From: Marasmius tenuissimus
Lineage: Eukaryota; Basidiomycota; Agaricomycetes; Agaricales; Marasmiaceae
Assembly (NCBI GenBank): GCA_029532415.1
Contig: JAQOTA010000015.1
Location: 186,001-250,000, forward strand
Direction: 5' to 3'
Length of the DNA stretch: 64,000 bases
Shown piece after piece: positions 1 to 11,153 of this stretch. A program made the translations under genes and the position numbers. A model generated the notes under the pieces. It ran no database searches and was not told the DNA's origin. It saw nothing but the letters and a program-made list of their open reading frames with translations. Every line of letters begins with the position of its first letter. Position 1 is the stretch's first letter.

Positions 1-4
1 TCAG

Positions 5-906
5 AGCTTGTCTACCCTCGCATCTTGTTGTCTGGCCCCCTTTCAGGAGCTGAAGCCCATCGACGCTCAGAACAACCAATCTACCTTTTTATCCGACCAC
101 CTCCCCTCGACCTGCGCAATGGCTACACCTCTTCCATTTATTTCTGGTCTTTCGTTGACGATGGCCACTCCCCGCTCTCGGACAACCTCTGCAACGACTT
201 TGGCCTTCCGACAGAGCTCAGATCCGCTCCATACTTCTTCTCATGGTCTTGGTCCCATGAAGCCTACAGCAGCATACGCCAATATCAGCTAACCCGAGGC
301 TTTGACCTGTCCACCACCAATTTCGCTCGATCTCTCGAATACGACAAAAACATCTACCAACCTCTGAGTGACTCGGATCGGTTTGCGCAGCTCAACCAAG
401 GCTTGTTTCATTTTTCCTCCTCTTTGTCGTCATCTGATCTCCTCCAATCGTGCTGGCAAAACCTCCCCCCGAGGACAGACCCTCGAAGTTGATGGCACAT
501 GTCTCAACAATGGAAGATCTTGCTACAGCTCGCCCGACTCGACTCCCTCACAACTTTGAACTGACCACAACTAATTTTGCTCGGCATGTCGGAGTTGGCA
601 AACATGTTCTCCAGCCCGCGAACGACCTGAATCAATTTGAGCATGTCCAACAAGGTCGGCTCCATCTACCTCTCCCATGCGAATCCCTCTAAACCTCTCT
701 TTGGCAGAGTCTGAATGCAAACCTCCAACATCCACTGCGTCAAAAAGTATGAAACTCACTTCATACCTCTCGCTCTAGCCTATCTCACTCTGACATCATT
801 AGCAACAGCAGTTGGAGCTCATTCCGCCGGGTTGTTATCTGCCCTACTCTCCCCCCTCTCATCCACACTCTCGAATGATTCGGACATTCTTGCTATTAGC
901 TTTTAG
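5..906 (+). CDS. Family R gene, copy R1 (3' part only; splice acceptor defect)
   Basis: The window opens on the last four bases of an intron. The visible exons by homology to R4 are 5-400, 460-654, 708-746 and 812-906, all in frame and ending in the family C-terminus SDILAISF. Exon 8 contains the family block EQPIYLFIRPPP followed by FGLPTEL. Exon 9 carries a second copy of the motif that ends exon 8 (TTNFAR...FQP-like...NDL). The acceptor before exon 9 reads GGCAA where the other copies have a CAG, so normal splicing of that intron looks lost. Unspliced reading stops after a short tail. Function unknown. Confidence 0.65.
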
Positions 907-1003
907 CTTCGGGTATCATTGTTACTGTTTCTGATTAGGTATCCTATTGCTCACATCAACAGCGACGTTAGCTCTGTCCATGTAGTGTATCCTTTTTGAA
1001 ATA

Positions 1004-2160
1004 CTATACAAGACTCGCCAGACTGGCAAGGTACGATACTCCAATAGGTCGGGTGCGAATACCATCGACCGTCACTCCCACCCTAATGCTCGTCATCTCC
1101 AGCGATATGCTCCAGTCAACCTCTGAGTTGGTGGAGTCTTCGCTGGTGCTACTTGATATTCTCGAGCGCGGCTGAGTCCCAGTCATATCTTGAGCTGAAT
1201 CAAGCACCGTATTGCCTGAGCTTGAGTAATTGTGCCGCTTCCTAGCCGTTTTCAGAGGGCTTTCCGTGGGCCTTGGACACTGGATCGGATCATGGTGCAT
1301 CTGACGGTTCGATACGACTGGCTTTCTCATTTCCCAGACCGACAAATCCTGAGCACCCAAGTCAACGGAATGGATCAGAATGTACGAGTACTCGCCTCTC
1401 AACAGCACCCATGATCTATTCGACCCTTCCGAAGGTTTCCTTTCCCACATCTCGAGATCCTATTGTCACCGTCTATCCGGGTCCGTCCAGTTCTCGATGC
1501 GAATCATGTATAATCGGGGCATGATTATCCTGAGCGGAGTAGTTTCGTCACTGGGGAACGAGCGCGAGGAGATCCCATTCAATGAATAAATGTACGGGTG
1601 TGCAGTTCTAGAAGAGATTGAGGTCTGAGAAGTGAAAGTGAGCAGAGAGAAAATATACGGCCCTCGGCGTGAAAATCACCTTCTTCGAAGCAGAGAGTCG
1701 TGCCGGGGCCCATTTTACACTGATTACTGCCTTTTTGTCTCTTTCCGCCTAGATCCATTGAGAATATCTTCACCCACGAAGCTGGAGGCGTAACGATGAC
1801 CTGTAACGATTCTAGCCAGCTAGTTTGTCCAATCAGAAGTGGCTGCATGGCATGGGCCGAGGAGAACGTATACTGTTGTGAGTGTCGAGGCCACGGTGAT
1901 AGCAGTCCACTGGCAGCTACATATCCTCGCCAACAGCTTCTCGTTCACGCTCACAGCAGGTTCCGGAACGTCTTCGAGTCCCGAAAAGGATGTGTCCCAA
2001 TTCTAGAGACGAATAATGCGTTCAAAATCGTGAGTAGATCGGGGAATGAAGCAGACGTACTTGCATGATATTCATAGCTCGTCTCGCTGAACCAAGACCC
2101 GAGACCTGATTGTCGGGACTCGGATAGGCATAATCGACGCTTCGTGAAGCCCGTAGACAT
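1004..2160 (-). pseudogene. Family M minus-strand gene fragments (unknown product)
   Basis: A 148-codon open frame at 1004-1450 is rich in Ser and Thr (TSEDSTNSEVDWSISLEM). A second coding-like stretch at about 1800-1960 reads VNEKLLARI, then ASTLTTVYVLLG and ATSDWTN. Both recur in copy B (34723-35240 and 35640-35790), where the second reads on into QLAGIVPGCVYAS. A weaker relative with WADQLA is in spacer c near 21900-22030. The recurrence supports a real minus-strand gene, convergent with R1 and ending within about 100 bp of its stop. I could not assemble an uninterrupted model, and in copy A the second stretch runs into a stop after WTN. Membrane location is possible but not shown. Confidence 0.35.
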
Positions 2161-5100
2161 GGATCCATGGCGGAGAGTAGCACGTTATGGATGCCAGAGT
2201 TGTGGTCCGAACGGATCTGCCTGAACGAGTGGAAATTAGATGAGAAGCGAGAAGATATTGATTCCTCGGGAGCATATAAGCATTCTGTTGTCTATCCATA
2301 TTGAATGTGGCCCAATATTGCAGAAGGTTCTGGAGAGCTCGGGATTGCGTGAGCCTGGTCGAGGTCAGATTTTTTTGCTTTTGATACCGTACGAGGGTTT
2401 GGTGGCGTTGATCAAGCACTTGATTTGAGTAAGAATAAGAATTGATTGGGCCACGGTACCACAGAGAAACATACCGACCTCGAAATAAACTTGGTTGGTC
2501 GAGGGTTGTGGAGTAAGAGGCGTACGACCGGCGCTAGTTTGATGTCACCCTTTCTCTCGAACCACGATCACGACAAAGGCAATTCCCTTTTCCGTCTTTA
2601 TGACTATGCTTGCACGGTCGGTTCTACTGAAGGCTGTTGATATTCTGGATTTGTCGTCGCTCACAGCCTGACTCTGCAGGATTTTACCGAGATTCATACT
2701 ATCTTTGAAAATGACCGAACTTTGGCCTCATCGAACCAACTAAAATGAACATAGAAGTTGTGAAGGGTATGTCCATGAAACTCCTCAGAAAACGGAGCCA
2801 TTTAGCCTCGAGTAATTGATAGATGATTTGCGCACTGCACCCAAACCATTCACGAACACCGGTCAAGGAAAAGACAAGTCCAATTCCCGACGCCGAATGG
2901 GCCATAATTAAGCGGGTCGGAGGTCGGTGGGAGTATTGCGGTTAGGTTTGGAAGAAAAGAGCAGGGCACGGACTTGTTGGAGTTTCTCGTCGCTTGTAGG
3001 CTACATCTCGTCAACAAGGCGCGTCAATAAAAACGACACAGGCCGGTTTGAGGTTGACGACTCTAGAGCAATACCACAGCCAAATCCTGAGCGGAACATT
3101 CCCAGTTTCCTGCGACACAAGACATTGTGGAAGGAACGTACGTCTGGTAAGTGTCTCATTGTCTTTCTCCCCTGGCTTCCAGTTTTACGCTGACCCTGTG
3201 CGTTACTCTTTCCTGCCTAGAAACGTCTTGGAGGTCTTGTGCACCAGAATCATCTCAGTGTTAGGCGGAAGGTCCAGTCTTTATCTTACCACAAGTCGAT
3301 TGGAACCTTTATATTCAATAGGTAAGGGGGTGATTGAGCTGCGGTATTCTGGGGAGAGAAAGGACGTCAGAGACAAAAGAACCATCGTAAGCATCCCGAT
3401 TTCTCCTCCTGCTACTTTCCATCTCCTTTCACATCCAGATTCATTTCATTTGTTATTCCTGTCGCTTACGGGCACTGATACTCGCTCTTTTAGAGGCATT
3501 CTTATCCCTCTCCTCGAATGTTTTGGATCCTCGGGCCTTGAATAACCTCGTGTACGTGTACAGTAAAATCAACATGATTCATGCCTACGCACCAGTCCTT
3601 CGGCTCCTCTCAGCTTCTTCATCTCGAATCCAGGCCAGATTCCTGTCCCTCTCGTTAGGGCGAGGAACGGAGTTGACACGCAATCTCCTTCATCAAATTG
3701 GTGATTCGTCTCGAGCATGTATTTCCTCGCGTCACTCGACTTACGAGCCACACAACGATAGAGAATGATGGTCACCCTTCAAGATCGGCTGGTAACAGGC
3801 TGGCTTGGCGATGGAAAACGTCTTGTTCAAGTCACCTTGTAGGCGATCATGACAGCCGGCTTTGCATGGCAACTCGTGCGCCCAAGTTATCTTGCCCAGC
3901 GCGGGTGTCATGGGCTTTTAGTCCCGGCTTGTTATAACTTGATGCTTGCTTTGAACCTTTCGCATCAATTCCCATTGTGCTTATGGCATCTGCTTCACGG
4001 TTTGTTGCGTACAGGATTCAGTGCTCGGACCCTCACATACTTTTCTTCCTTTCTTGTCCCTCTGTCGACGTTGTCTATGTCTGCCACCGTCACGATTGCC
4101 CCGTCACTGGTAGTGATTTTTCACATTTGGTCCGAACATATTTTTCGTACGATTTTATTTACTGGGATTCGTACAACATTGGTGGCCCGACCATATTTAC
4201 ACTGTGCATATCATCCTTAGCTCGATATGTGAATGTCATTTGGTAAAATAAATTCCATATACTTCAGTTTCGAGGGTATGCATGGTTGCCAAACAAGGCT
4301 TCGAGTGACCCACTGATCGTTCATGTTCAGTACCCGTTCAGTGCTTCAACTATTGGGGTGTCAAGAGCCGAGCGGGCATACTCAAGATACTCCAGCCTGA
4401 GTGTCACTCCTTGCTTCGTCCCGGGACACACTCAGCGGAGAGAATGCTGATGTCAGGTCTCGATATTTGAGGGTACGAAATGGCGAAATGGGGAGCTGTC
4501 ATATGCGAGACTAGGGGATGAACGCTCGAGCCTGTAGCCAGTGATGCCTACCGGTATCTTCTCATGAAGTTGATGAAGGGCCCGAGCAGATTCTGCCATA
4601 TTTCCCCTTGCCCAGAGTCCGACAAAGCTATGTTAAAGCTATGAGTATATTGACTGGACAGTATATCGATGTAACGGGAAAAACATTAGCTTACCTCTCT
4701 GTAACGCATGTAATCTAGATAACACTTTCAAAAGTCTCCCTGCGCGTCAACATCTTGTTGATATTCTCGATCTCTGATGATTTATTCTTGGGCGAAGCAC
4801 GTACAGAAAACGACGGGCTATACGGCTCCGAGGCCGCCATGTGCTACGTAAGACATCATCGATATCCTTCATGCGCCCTCATGCTGAAGGAAGTACTAGT
4901 TAGTTCAGGTCAACGTGATAAATCTCAAACGACCGACCTCCCGCATTTCTCAATGCGCCGTGCTCAACAACCGAGATACGAGGCGTGCTTTGCCAGAGTC
5001 ATGCACACCCAGAGTAATGAAAGGTCCGATATTCCGTGAAGAGTTCTGCTGGAACTGGGTTCCCGACAGCGTATAGGACCATCCAGAGGCCGACCTGCTC

Positions 5101-7413
5101 CCGACGTTTAGTCTGGCAGATTCGAAAACACAGAAAGTGTCATGATGAGCTAAATGGTCCGAACCAACGATATCTAGGGTATGACGATCGATGAGCCGGG
5201 TCAGCGAGGCCATGCCATGCCAACGAAAGTAATGCGGACATACATTCGTGCACATTGTATTCCGTTGCTAAAGTGGCGCACGACATTTTGAGGTCCTTAT
5301 TTAGATACGGTAGAGTGGTTCTGAGTCTTCAATATCAAAGGTTGAACATCGGAACAACGTACCAATGGCCATCCCACAATATTGGAACTACCGCTCCGAT
5401 TTCTCCCTTCACTGCCGAAAATCTCGAACCCTACTCTTTTGGAGCAGTAGGAACGCCCATTGTTTCGGAGGCACAGATACTCTGCGAGTCTGACGGCCAT
5501 GCATACAATAACTGAGGCTTACAGCCGGATGGTTCCAATTCGGCAGGATCAGCTCTGACCTAATCAACTCATGTCCTTGATCTGGTGCTTTCGGCAGCGA
5601 AATTTCAACGCTGATTCCCTGAATTTGGAATCAGATTCTGTTGCACTTTGCGGTAAGTGAAGTTCTACCTGCTTTTGGCATCTCAAGGCGCCGGATTTAA
5701 GCCCCACAGAGCTTCAACTAGGCCAGTAGAGCGCACTTGCCACGTACATAAACGGTTCTGGGCTCGGGATAAGGTCAGTGTCGTTATTATCCTCTTCAAC
5801 ATATTCTCAGCTCTGAGTTCCTCGTTACCAGAATTATATACGCACTCTAACAATCACATCCGACTCATACTAAGCTAGACTTATCTACGTGAGGATCAGC
5901 AAGGAATTCGGAGGCCAGCCAGGAGTCCGAGGATGGTAACCTCAATCTCACCCAATCATGAGTCATGTTACGCCTTCTTTTACGTCGAACAGGCGGCTTG
6001 AGATATACTTCGAACAAATGGTACTGTAAGTGCATAAACCGCCTTGCATATACCTAGTCATCCGTTATGCCTCAAACCCACAAGGACCCACAAAGTCCCG
6101 ATGCTCGTGGCTGAGGCTGCCTGCATTCCGGTCTTCACGGTATGCACGAATGTCGGGCTCTCGGGTTCCTGGCTGCCCAAAGTTGGACGCTAAGGAGAGA
6201 TTACAGGTAAGTACAACCTCCACTATCAGCTACCTACTTACAACAAACAGATTAGTCAGATGCTTAACGATCTATTTCGTTCGCTTTGTAGCCGGGAGGG
6301 AGCAGCCAACACACTCGAACGCTCAGCTATTCTCCTCGCTCGAGTAATAGAGAATGTGACGACATAAATCTGCCACCGATTTCCGAAACCTCAGTACGGA
6401 CATCTTGCCGGCATATCAGTGCTATCAGAACAGCTATCGGCGGTACGATGACTGTCCTTGGAGTTTGTTCATCCGTGCAATTCTCGGGTACCGGTGGGGG
6501 TGAAGATCCTTTGGCTCCATTCTACTTCTCAAGTCGCTCATGATCACTTCAGATCGTCACGTTGAAAATCAGTGTGAATTCGTTGAGTACATGATTTGGC
6601 TTGGGCCTCACGTATCTGCCTCCCTTACTCATCCCTCCGTTCTCCTCGCTAGTAATACCACCATGACATCTACCACCTGATAAATACGACCATCCTCGGC
6701 GTTTATCCCAGTTGTACCCCTTCCGTATGAATATTATTGTGAACGGTACATCGACTCTATACCGGATCGACGTCTCCACTCCAATGTTCTTTCATGAAAT
6801 CACCTATTTTCCTACGGAGACCCGTACATGATCATTTTGCTTCGTCTCCATTCTCTGTATACACTTCACTCAGATCTACCTACTCGAGGTAGCTATGAAA
6901 CCATGACGGTGCTCATGAAGGTCGTTGTATCGACAGTCCATAGTACGGAGGCCCATCCACATTCTCTAATGAAGTATGGAGTACTCAATGCATCACGATG
7001 AAGCGGGGGAACGTGTATGAGAGATGAGTGCTGAGCATTTGGAATCTCTCAGTAGGTGAACATACGTCCGGACCCTGGGCTTCTCCGATCAAACCAACCT
7101 TGTCGTATAGCACCGAACAAACCAGCTCAAAACCCTGGAGCTAACCAGCGGTTTCGTGATTCTGAAAGTACGGAAACGTCAAATAGGGCACGGCGACCGT
7201 AAGATTGCTTACCTTCAGTAGCGAGGGTAGCGAGGGCATCGAGAATTTTGTGGCCCGTGTCTTCCTTTGATGTTACTGTATAGAAGGCAAGCGTTAGTCC
7301 GAGACGAGGATGACCGTCGACAAATTTGATACTGACATTCTAATCTTCCATCTACCCAAAAAAACCTTCGATGCGGTGCATGCTTTTGAGGGTTTCGCAA
7401 CGAGAAAGGAGTA

Positions 7414-7984
7414 CTAAAAACTTGTAAAGCCATTCAGGACCGAGCTCACGAGGATCGACAGAAACTTACAGTTATAGCGCCCCAGGTAACCTCCCGATGA
7501 GACCTTCGGGAGTGGAATTAGCTGGGTATTTACGCAATTGAGACACTTAATCCGGTAGGCGAATTTTAAGAGTTGTATCCGGTTGAGAGGCGAAGGAGTG
7601 CTCACCGAACGAGCCAAATGCCCATACCTGACTCAGGACACCGCTGAGCCAGCCGGCAGCCTTTCCCGCAAGCCTCGTCCGGAAAGTATATCTCGCCGAT
7701 TCTGCGAGTGGTTTCGTGTATATTTTTGAGCTGGACACGTTCCAGAGACTGGTCTGCTGAAGGACATCGACGTCCGGCCAAGAGGCAACCGGGGGAGTGG
7801 ATTCGGGATAGCTAGTAGAGAAGTAAATCGGGGTCCGACGACCATTGCAAACGAAAGGCTGGACATCAAATAGAGATGATAGTCCGCTGCAATCTTTCGC
7901 GACTGAGCTCACTACTGATCTGAGATCGCATTCCCACTCAAACTCAAACTCAAACTCTGCCAGTGGAACTACAAGATTTTCCAC
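7414..7984 (-). pseudogene. Minus-strand coding piece P, interrupted in copy A
   Basis: In copy B the same stretch is one open frame of 119 codons (42575-42934) starting MKLCGRMKNSSLFDVQPF and containing NGRRTLIYFSTSYAESTPP. In copy A the frame is split after the first codons by the 567-bp insert at 7880-8446. Downstream on minus, 7414-7617 continues with coding-like LLKFAYRIKCLNCVNTQLIP after a probable intron. It lies head-to-head with R2. The product is not recognised. Confidence 0.35.
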
Positions 7985-8446
7985 TTGGATGTCGAACTCG
8001 ACGCAGAAGTAGTGTTGAGAACTTGAACTGAGCCGCGGGCGCCACTCGACTTGGATCTTCGGCGCTTGTTTAGATTCCGTCTACGCTTGCTCCCCAACCA
8101 CCACTTGACCACGACCACTTTCGCATTTGTTGCATCTAGTTTCTTAGTCGCGAAAGATTGCAGCGGACTATCTGCATTCTTATTTCGGAGACTCTGAAGC
8201 AGGGGTGAATGCAGCCTCGGTGATGGTGACCTTGTCCCATTTTCGTTTGCAATGGTCGTCGGACCCCGATTTACCTCTCTACTAGCTATCCCGAATCCAA
8301 TGGCGCGGACGAAGTGAAAGCACACCCATGGTTCCAAGGAATCAGAGTTCGAGTTCGAGTTTGAGTGGGAATGCGATCTCAGATTAGTAGGGAGCTCAGT
8401 CGCGAAAGTTTGCAGCGGACTATCTGCATTCTTATTTCGGAGACTC
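7880..8446. mobile_element. Copy-A-specific 567-bp insert with 80-bp inverted arms
   Basis: Copy B goes directly from GAGATGA to TTTTTCATG at the same place (42907-42916). The insert begins TAGTCCGCTGCAA at 7880 and an inverted counterpart ends TTGCAGCGGACTA at 8422, giving arms of about 80 bp (7880-7959 and 8343-8422), with TA at each end. Inside, 8241-8296 is an inverted copy of the adjacent host DNA 7801-7856 with one mismatch. A 45-bp direct repeat (around 8151-8197 and 8401-8446) closes the insert. The arms suggest a foldback or MITE-like element, but the embedded inverted host copy also fits template switching. No clean target duplication is evident. Confidence 0.5.
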
Positions 8447-9104
8447 TTTTTCATGCGACCACAAAGCTTCATGACTGAGCAGTTTCTCGTCGGTTGTGAG
8501 CTTTACTCGAAGCAGAAGATGCCAAGACACTTTTTCGTACGTTGATCTCTGGCTACGAGTAGGTACCCGCTGAAGAACGAGAAGAATAGAGACGCAAATC
8601 ATGGGAGCTCACAATGAAGAAATATCGGAGTTGCTCATGGCTGTTCAAGTGCAAGTCGAGGTGCGGGCGCTTTTCGAGAATCCGTATCTGGATCCGGGCC
8701 GACCTCTCTCTCCAATGCTCAACAACGTTGTCCACCATCCTTTGAACGTCTTCTCCCATGATCAACATACAACCAGCCCGATAGCCACCCTGATTACTAC
8801 AGATCATGCCTATGACTACGGAAAGATCGGATCCAAAAGATTGAGCATGAACAGGTGAGGTCGTTTATCGCAGCGGTGTGGTTTAATCGGGCCTCAAACC
8901 ACATTTCTGGCAGGCTTCGTTCATATCGATAAGAACTGCACCGGCCTCTTAAATGCTGTATGGGTGGAGCGCTGCTGCGCCAGAAGGCGTGGACTTCGCA
9001 TGTTCTACACGCAGCCTCGAAATGGGCTACTCTTGGGCTGTCGCCCGGGTTGTCTTCCTACCACCACCTTCCCCCTCCAGTACACTCACCCACTCACAAG
9101 TCAG

Positions 9105-11153
9105 ATGATATCTTTCTTTCGAAAGGCGAAGAAGACCACAGTTACAAGCGGGAGTGGGAGCTTCAGCCACGTTCAAGGTGATCAAATCAATTACACGACG
9201 ACAATCATTCAAGCGGAGAAAAAGGAACGTACCGATTTGGACGAGGTAAGCGGCTCGAGCTATCTCTAGAAATTCATGTCTGATTAGTTGCTAGTATTTC
9301 TACGTGAAGCAGGGCGCTATCTCTAGGCGGAGGAATATCCACATAGGCCGGTACCTGCGGGACAACGAAAATCAATGCCAATGTCAATCCTGTGATGAGG
9401 GTCAAGTTCGAACTGATAGGCTCATCTGTACGGCAGAACTTGTGGATATTCCGGGCAGAGTCTTCACGTTGGTAGAATACAAGGGCCCAGATGCAAAAGA
9501 GGTACGCCGGAAATTGACTTGCTATTTGTTGGATGAGGGCTAAAGCTTGCTCCAGGCGTTCGAGAAGGACCTTGCTATGTTCATGAGCGAACTGTGCGTA
9601 TTAGCTCTCCTCTCCCATTGAGTGGATGCTCAAGTCGCTCTAGAACCTCAAATGTACCTCAAATGTACGGTTACAACTTGTCAGCAAGACCATCGGTATT
9701 ATTACACAATGGTACGGACCTGTAACATGTCATAGGTCTATTTCCACTGATTTTCTCTGCAGAGCTGGTGCCGGCTGCGCAGGTGAATGCAGGAATAATT
9801 GGAAAGGTGTATCTCTATAGTTTAGGGGTAAGTAGTCAGTATAATATTCGGATACAGTTGAATGAAATGATTACAGATGCAATTGCGTTGTGAGGTTGAA
9901 GAACTGTGGTTAGATCCGGGGAGGGGAGTGTTTTGCCGTGGTCCATCAGGGCCAAAACACCGTCTCGATGGTTGGGTTTTTGAAGAGGAGCTGCCGTTGA
10001 CCGCAGAGCTCATCCAAGAAGACGTTCTGTTGCGCTTTTTGGCGAGCCTCAAGTCGAAGCAAGTCGATGACGTTGTTGTCCGTGGAGTCGTTTCCTCGGG
10101 TGCCTGGATTGACGTGCCTGAAGGAGTACTTCGGCCGACGGTCGTTTCGATGTCGACAAACACCCCCATCGCCGTCGCAAACAATGACTGGAGGAGCGCC
10201 TTTGAACCTCTTTCAGGTCGAAAACTGTTGGAAAATGGGATGACAAGGTGGATTTAAAAAACCCATCCACTTCTTCCATCTAACATCTCGAGTAGATTCA
10301 CACTCGCTGGTGGAAGCCTTGTTTACTTGCGGTGGAATTGGGATGCAGACGAGGCGTGGATGGTGCAGGCCTGGAGTGTTTTCGGTGCCCGTGGAATCTC
10401 TTTGGATGAGGATCTAGGTGTTTTCAGTGCGCTGTCATTCTCCTCCCCCCTTCCACCCACTGACATCTCTCAGAGCTTGTCTACCCTCAAGCCACGTTGT
10501 CAGGCGACCTTTCATACTCCGAAGCCCGCCAACGATCCCAACAACCAATCTACTTTTTTATCCGACCACCTCCTCCTGACCTTGACTATGGCGACACCTC
10601 TTCCCTTCATTTCTGGTCCTTTGATGAAGGTGGCCACTCTCCGCTCTCAGACGACCTCTGCAACGACTTTGGCCTTCCAACAACGCTCAGATTTTGGCAA
10701 CGCTTAGAATCATACTCTTGGCCCAATGAAGCCTACAGCCGCCTACGCCAGTATCAACTCCTTCGAGGACTTGACCCGTCCACCACCGACCTCGCTCGAT
10801 CTCTCGGATCCGACAAAAACATCTACCGACCTCTGAACGACTCGGATCGGTTTGCGCAGGTCAACCAAGGCTCGTTTTATCCATCTCTCCTCTTTGCCGT
10901 CGTCTGATCTCCTTCGATTTTATTTGCAGAACCTCCCCTTGAGGTTGAAGCCTCGCCGTTGATAGCAAACATCTCAGGACTTGGAGATCCCATTACAACT
11001 CACCCAACTCAGAGTCCCTTAAAGTCCAAGGCCCATAGCACTTGCCAACCGAGCTTCTGGTCCGCCGTATTTTTGCCTCCCTCGTCTGAAGTTGTAGGGA
11101 GCTTCGATACCACCTCACGAACTCTCGACCCGGACATTGCAGACATTGACTAA
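9105..11153 (+). CDS. Family R gene, copy R2 (9 exons, 546 aa, short C-terminus form)
   Basis: Exons are 9105-9245, 9295-9501, 9556-9593, 9644-9711, 9763-9827, 9877-10247, 10296-10426, 10474-10869 and 10930-11153. They total 1641 nt and stay in frame. The first ATG that opens into VQGDQIN was taken as start. Blocks in order: VQGDQIN near residue 30, a CQCQSC cluster at residues 75-80, GRGVFCRGPSGP, LPLTAEL...VLLRFLASLKS, TNTPIAVANN, WNWDADEAW, QQPIYFFIRPPPP and FGLPTTL. Intron 8 appears to use a GC donor (CAAG|GCTCGT). The last exon lacks the duplicated motif of R1, R3, R4 and R6 and ends DPDIADID. No signal peptide or membrane span is evident. It looks like anonymous Agaricomycete proteins from memory; function unknown. 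Confidence 0.72.

Larger units (their letters stand above)
907..9104. other. Spacer a, copy A: decayed minus-strand coding pieces, no intact gene
   Basis: The first part (about 1.0-2.2 kb) holds minus-strand pieces of family M. The end (7.4-8.0 kb) holds a minus-strand piece (P) and a 567-bp insert. From about 2.4 to 6.4 kb I see only short open frames in all six frames and scattered splice-like motifs, with no stretch that builds a convincing protein. It aligns with 34708-43983 at moderate similarity up to about 5.5 kb, lacks about 1.6 kb present in copy B near 5530, and becomes nearly identical to copy B from 6372. The last 450 bases are the R2 upstream region. Confidence 0.6.

Noticed and set aside
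7936..7957. ACTCAA repeats as a microsatellite of interest
   Set aside because: Only about three to four units. It is better explained as part of the inverted arms of the 567-bp insert.
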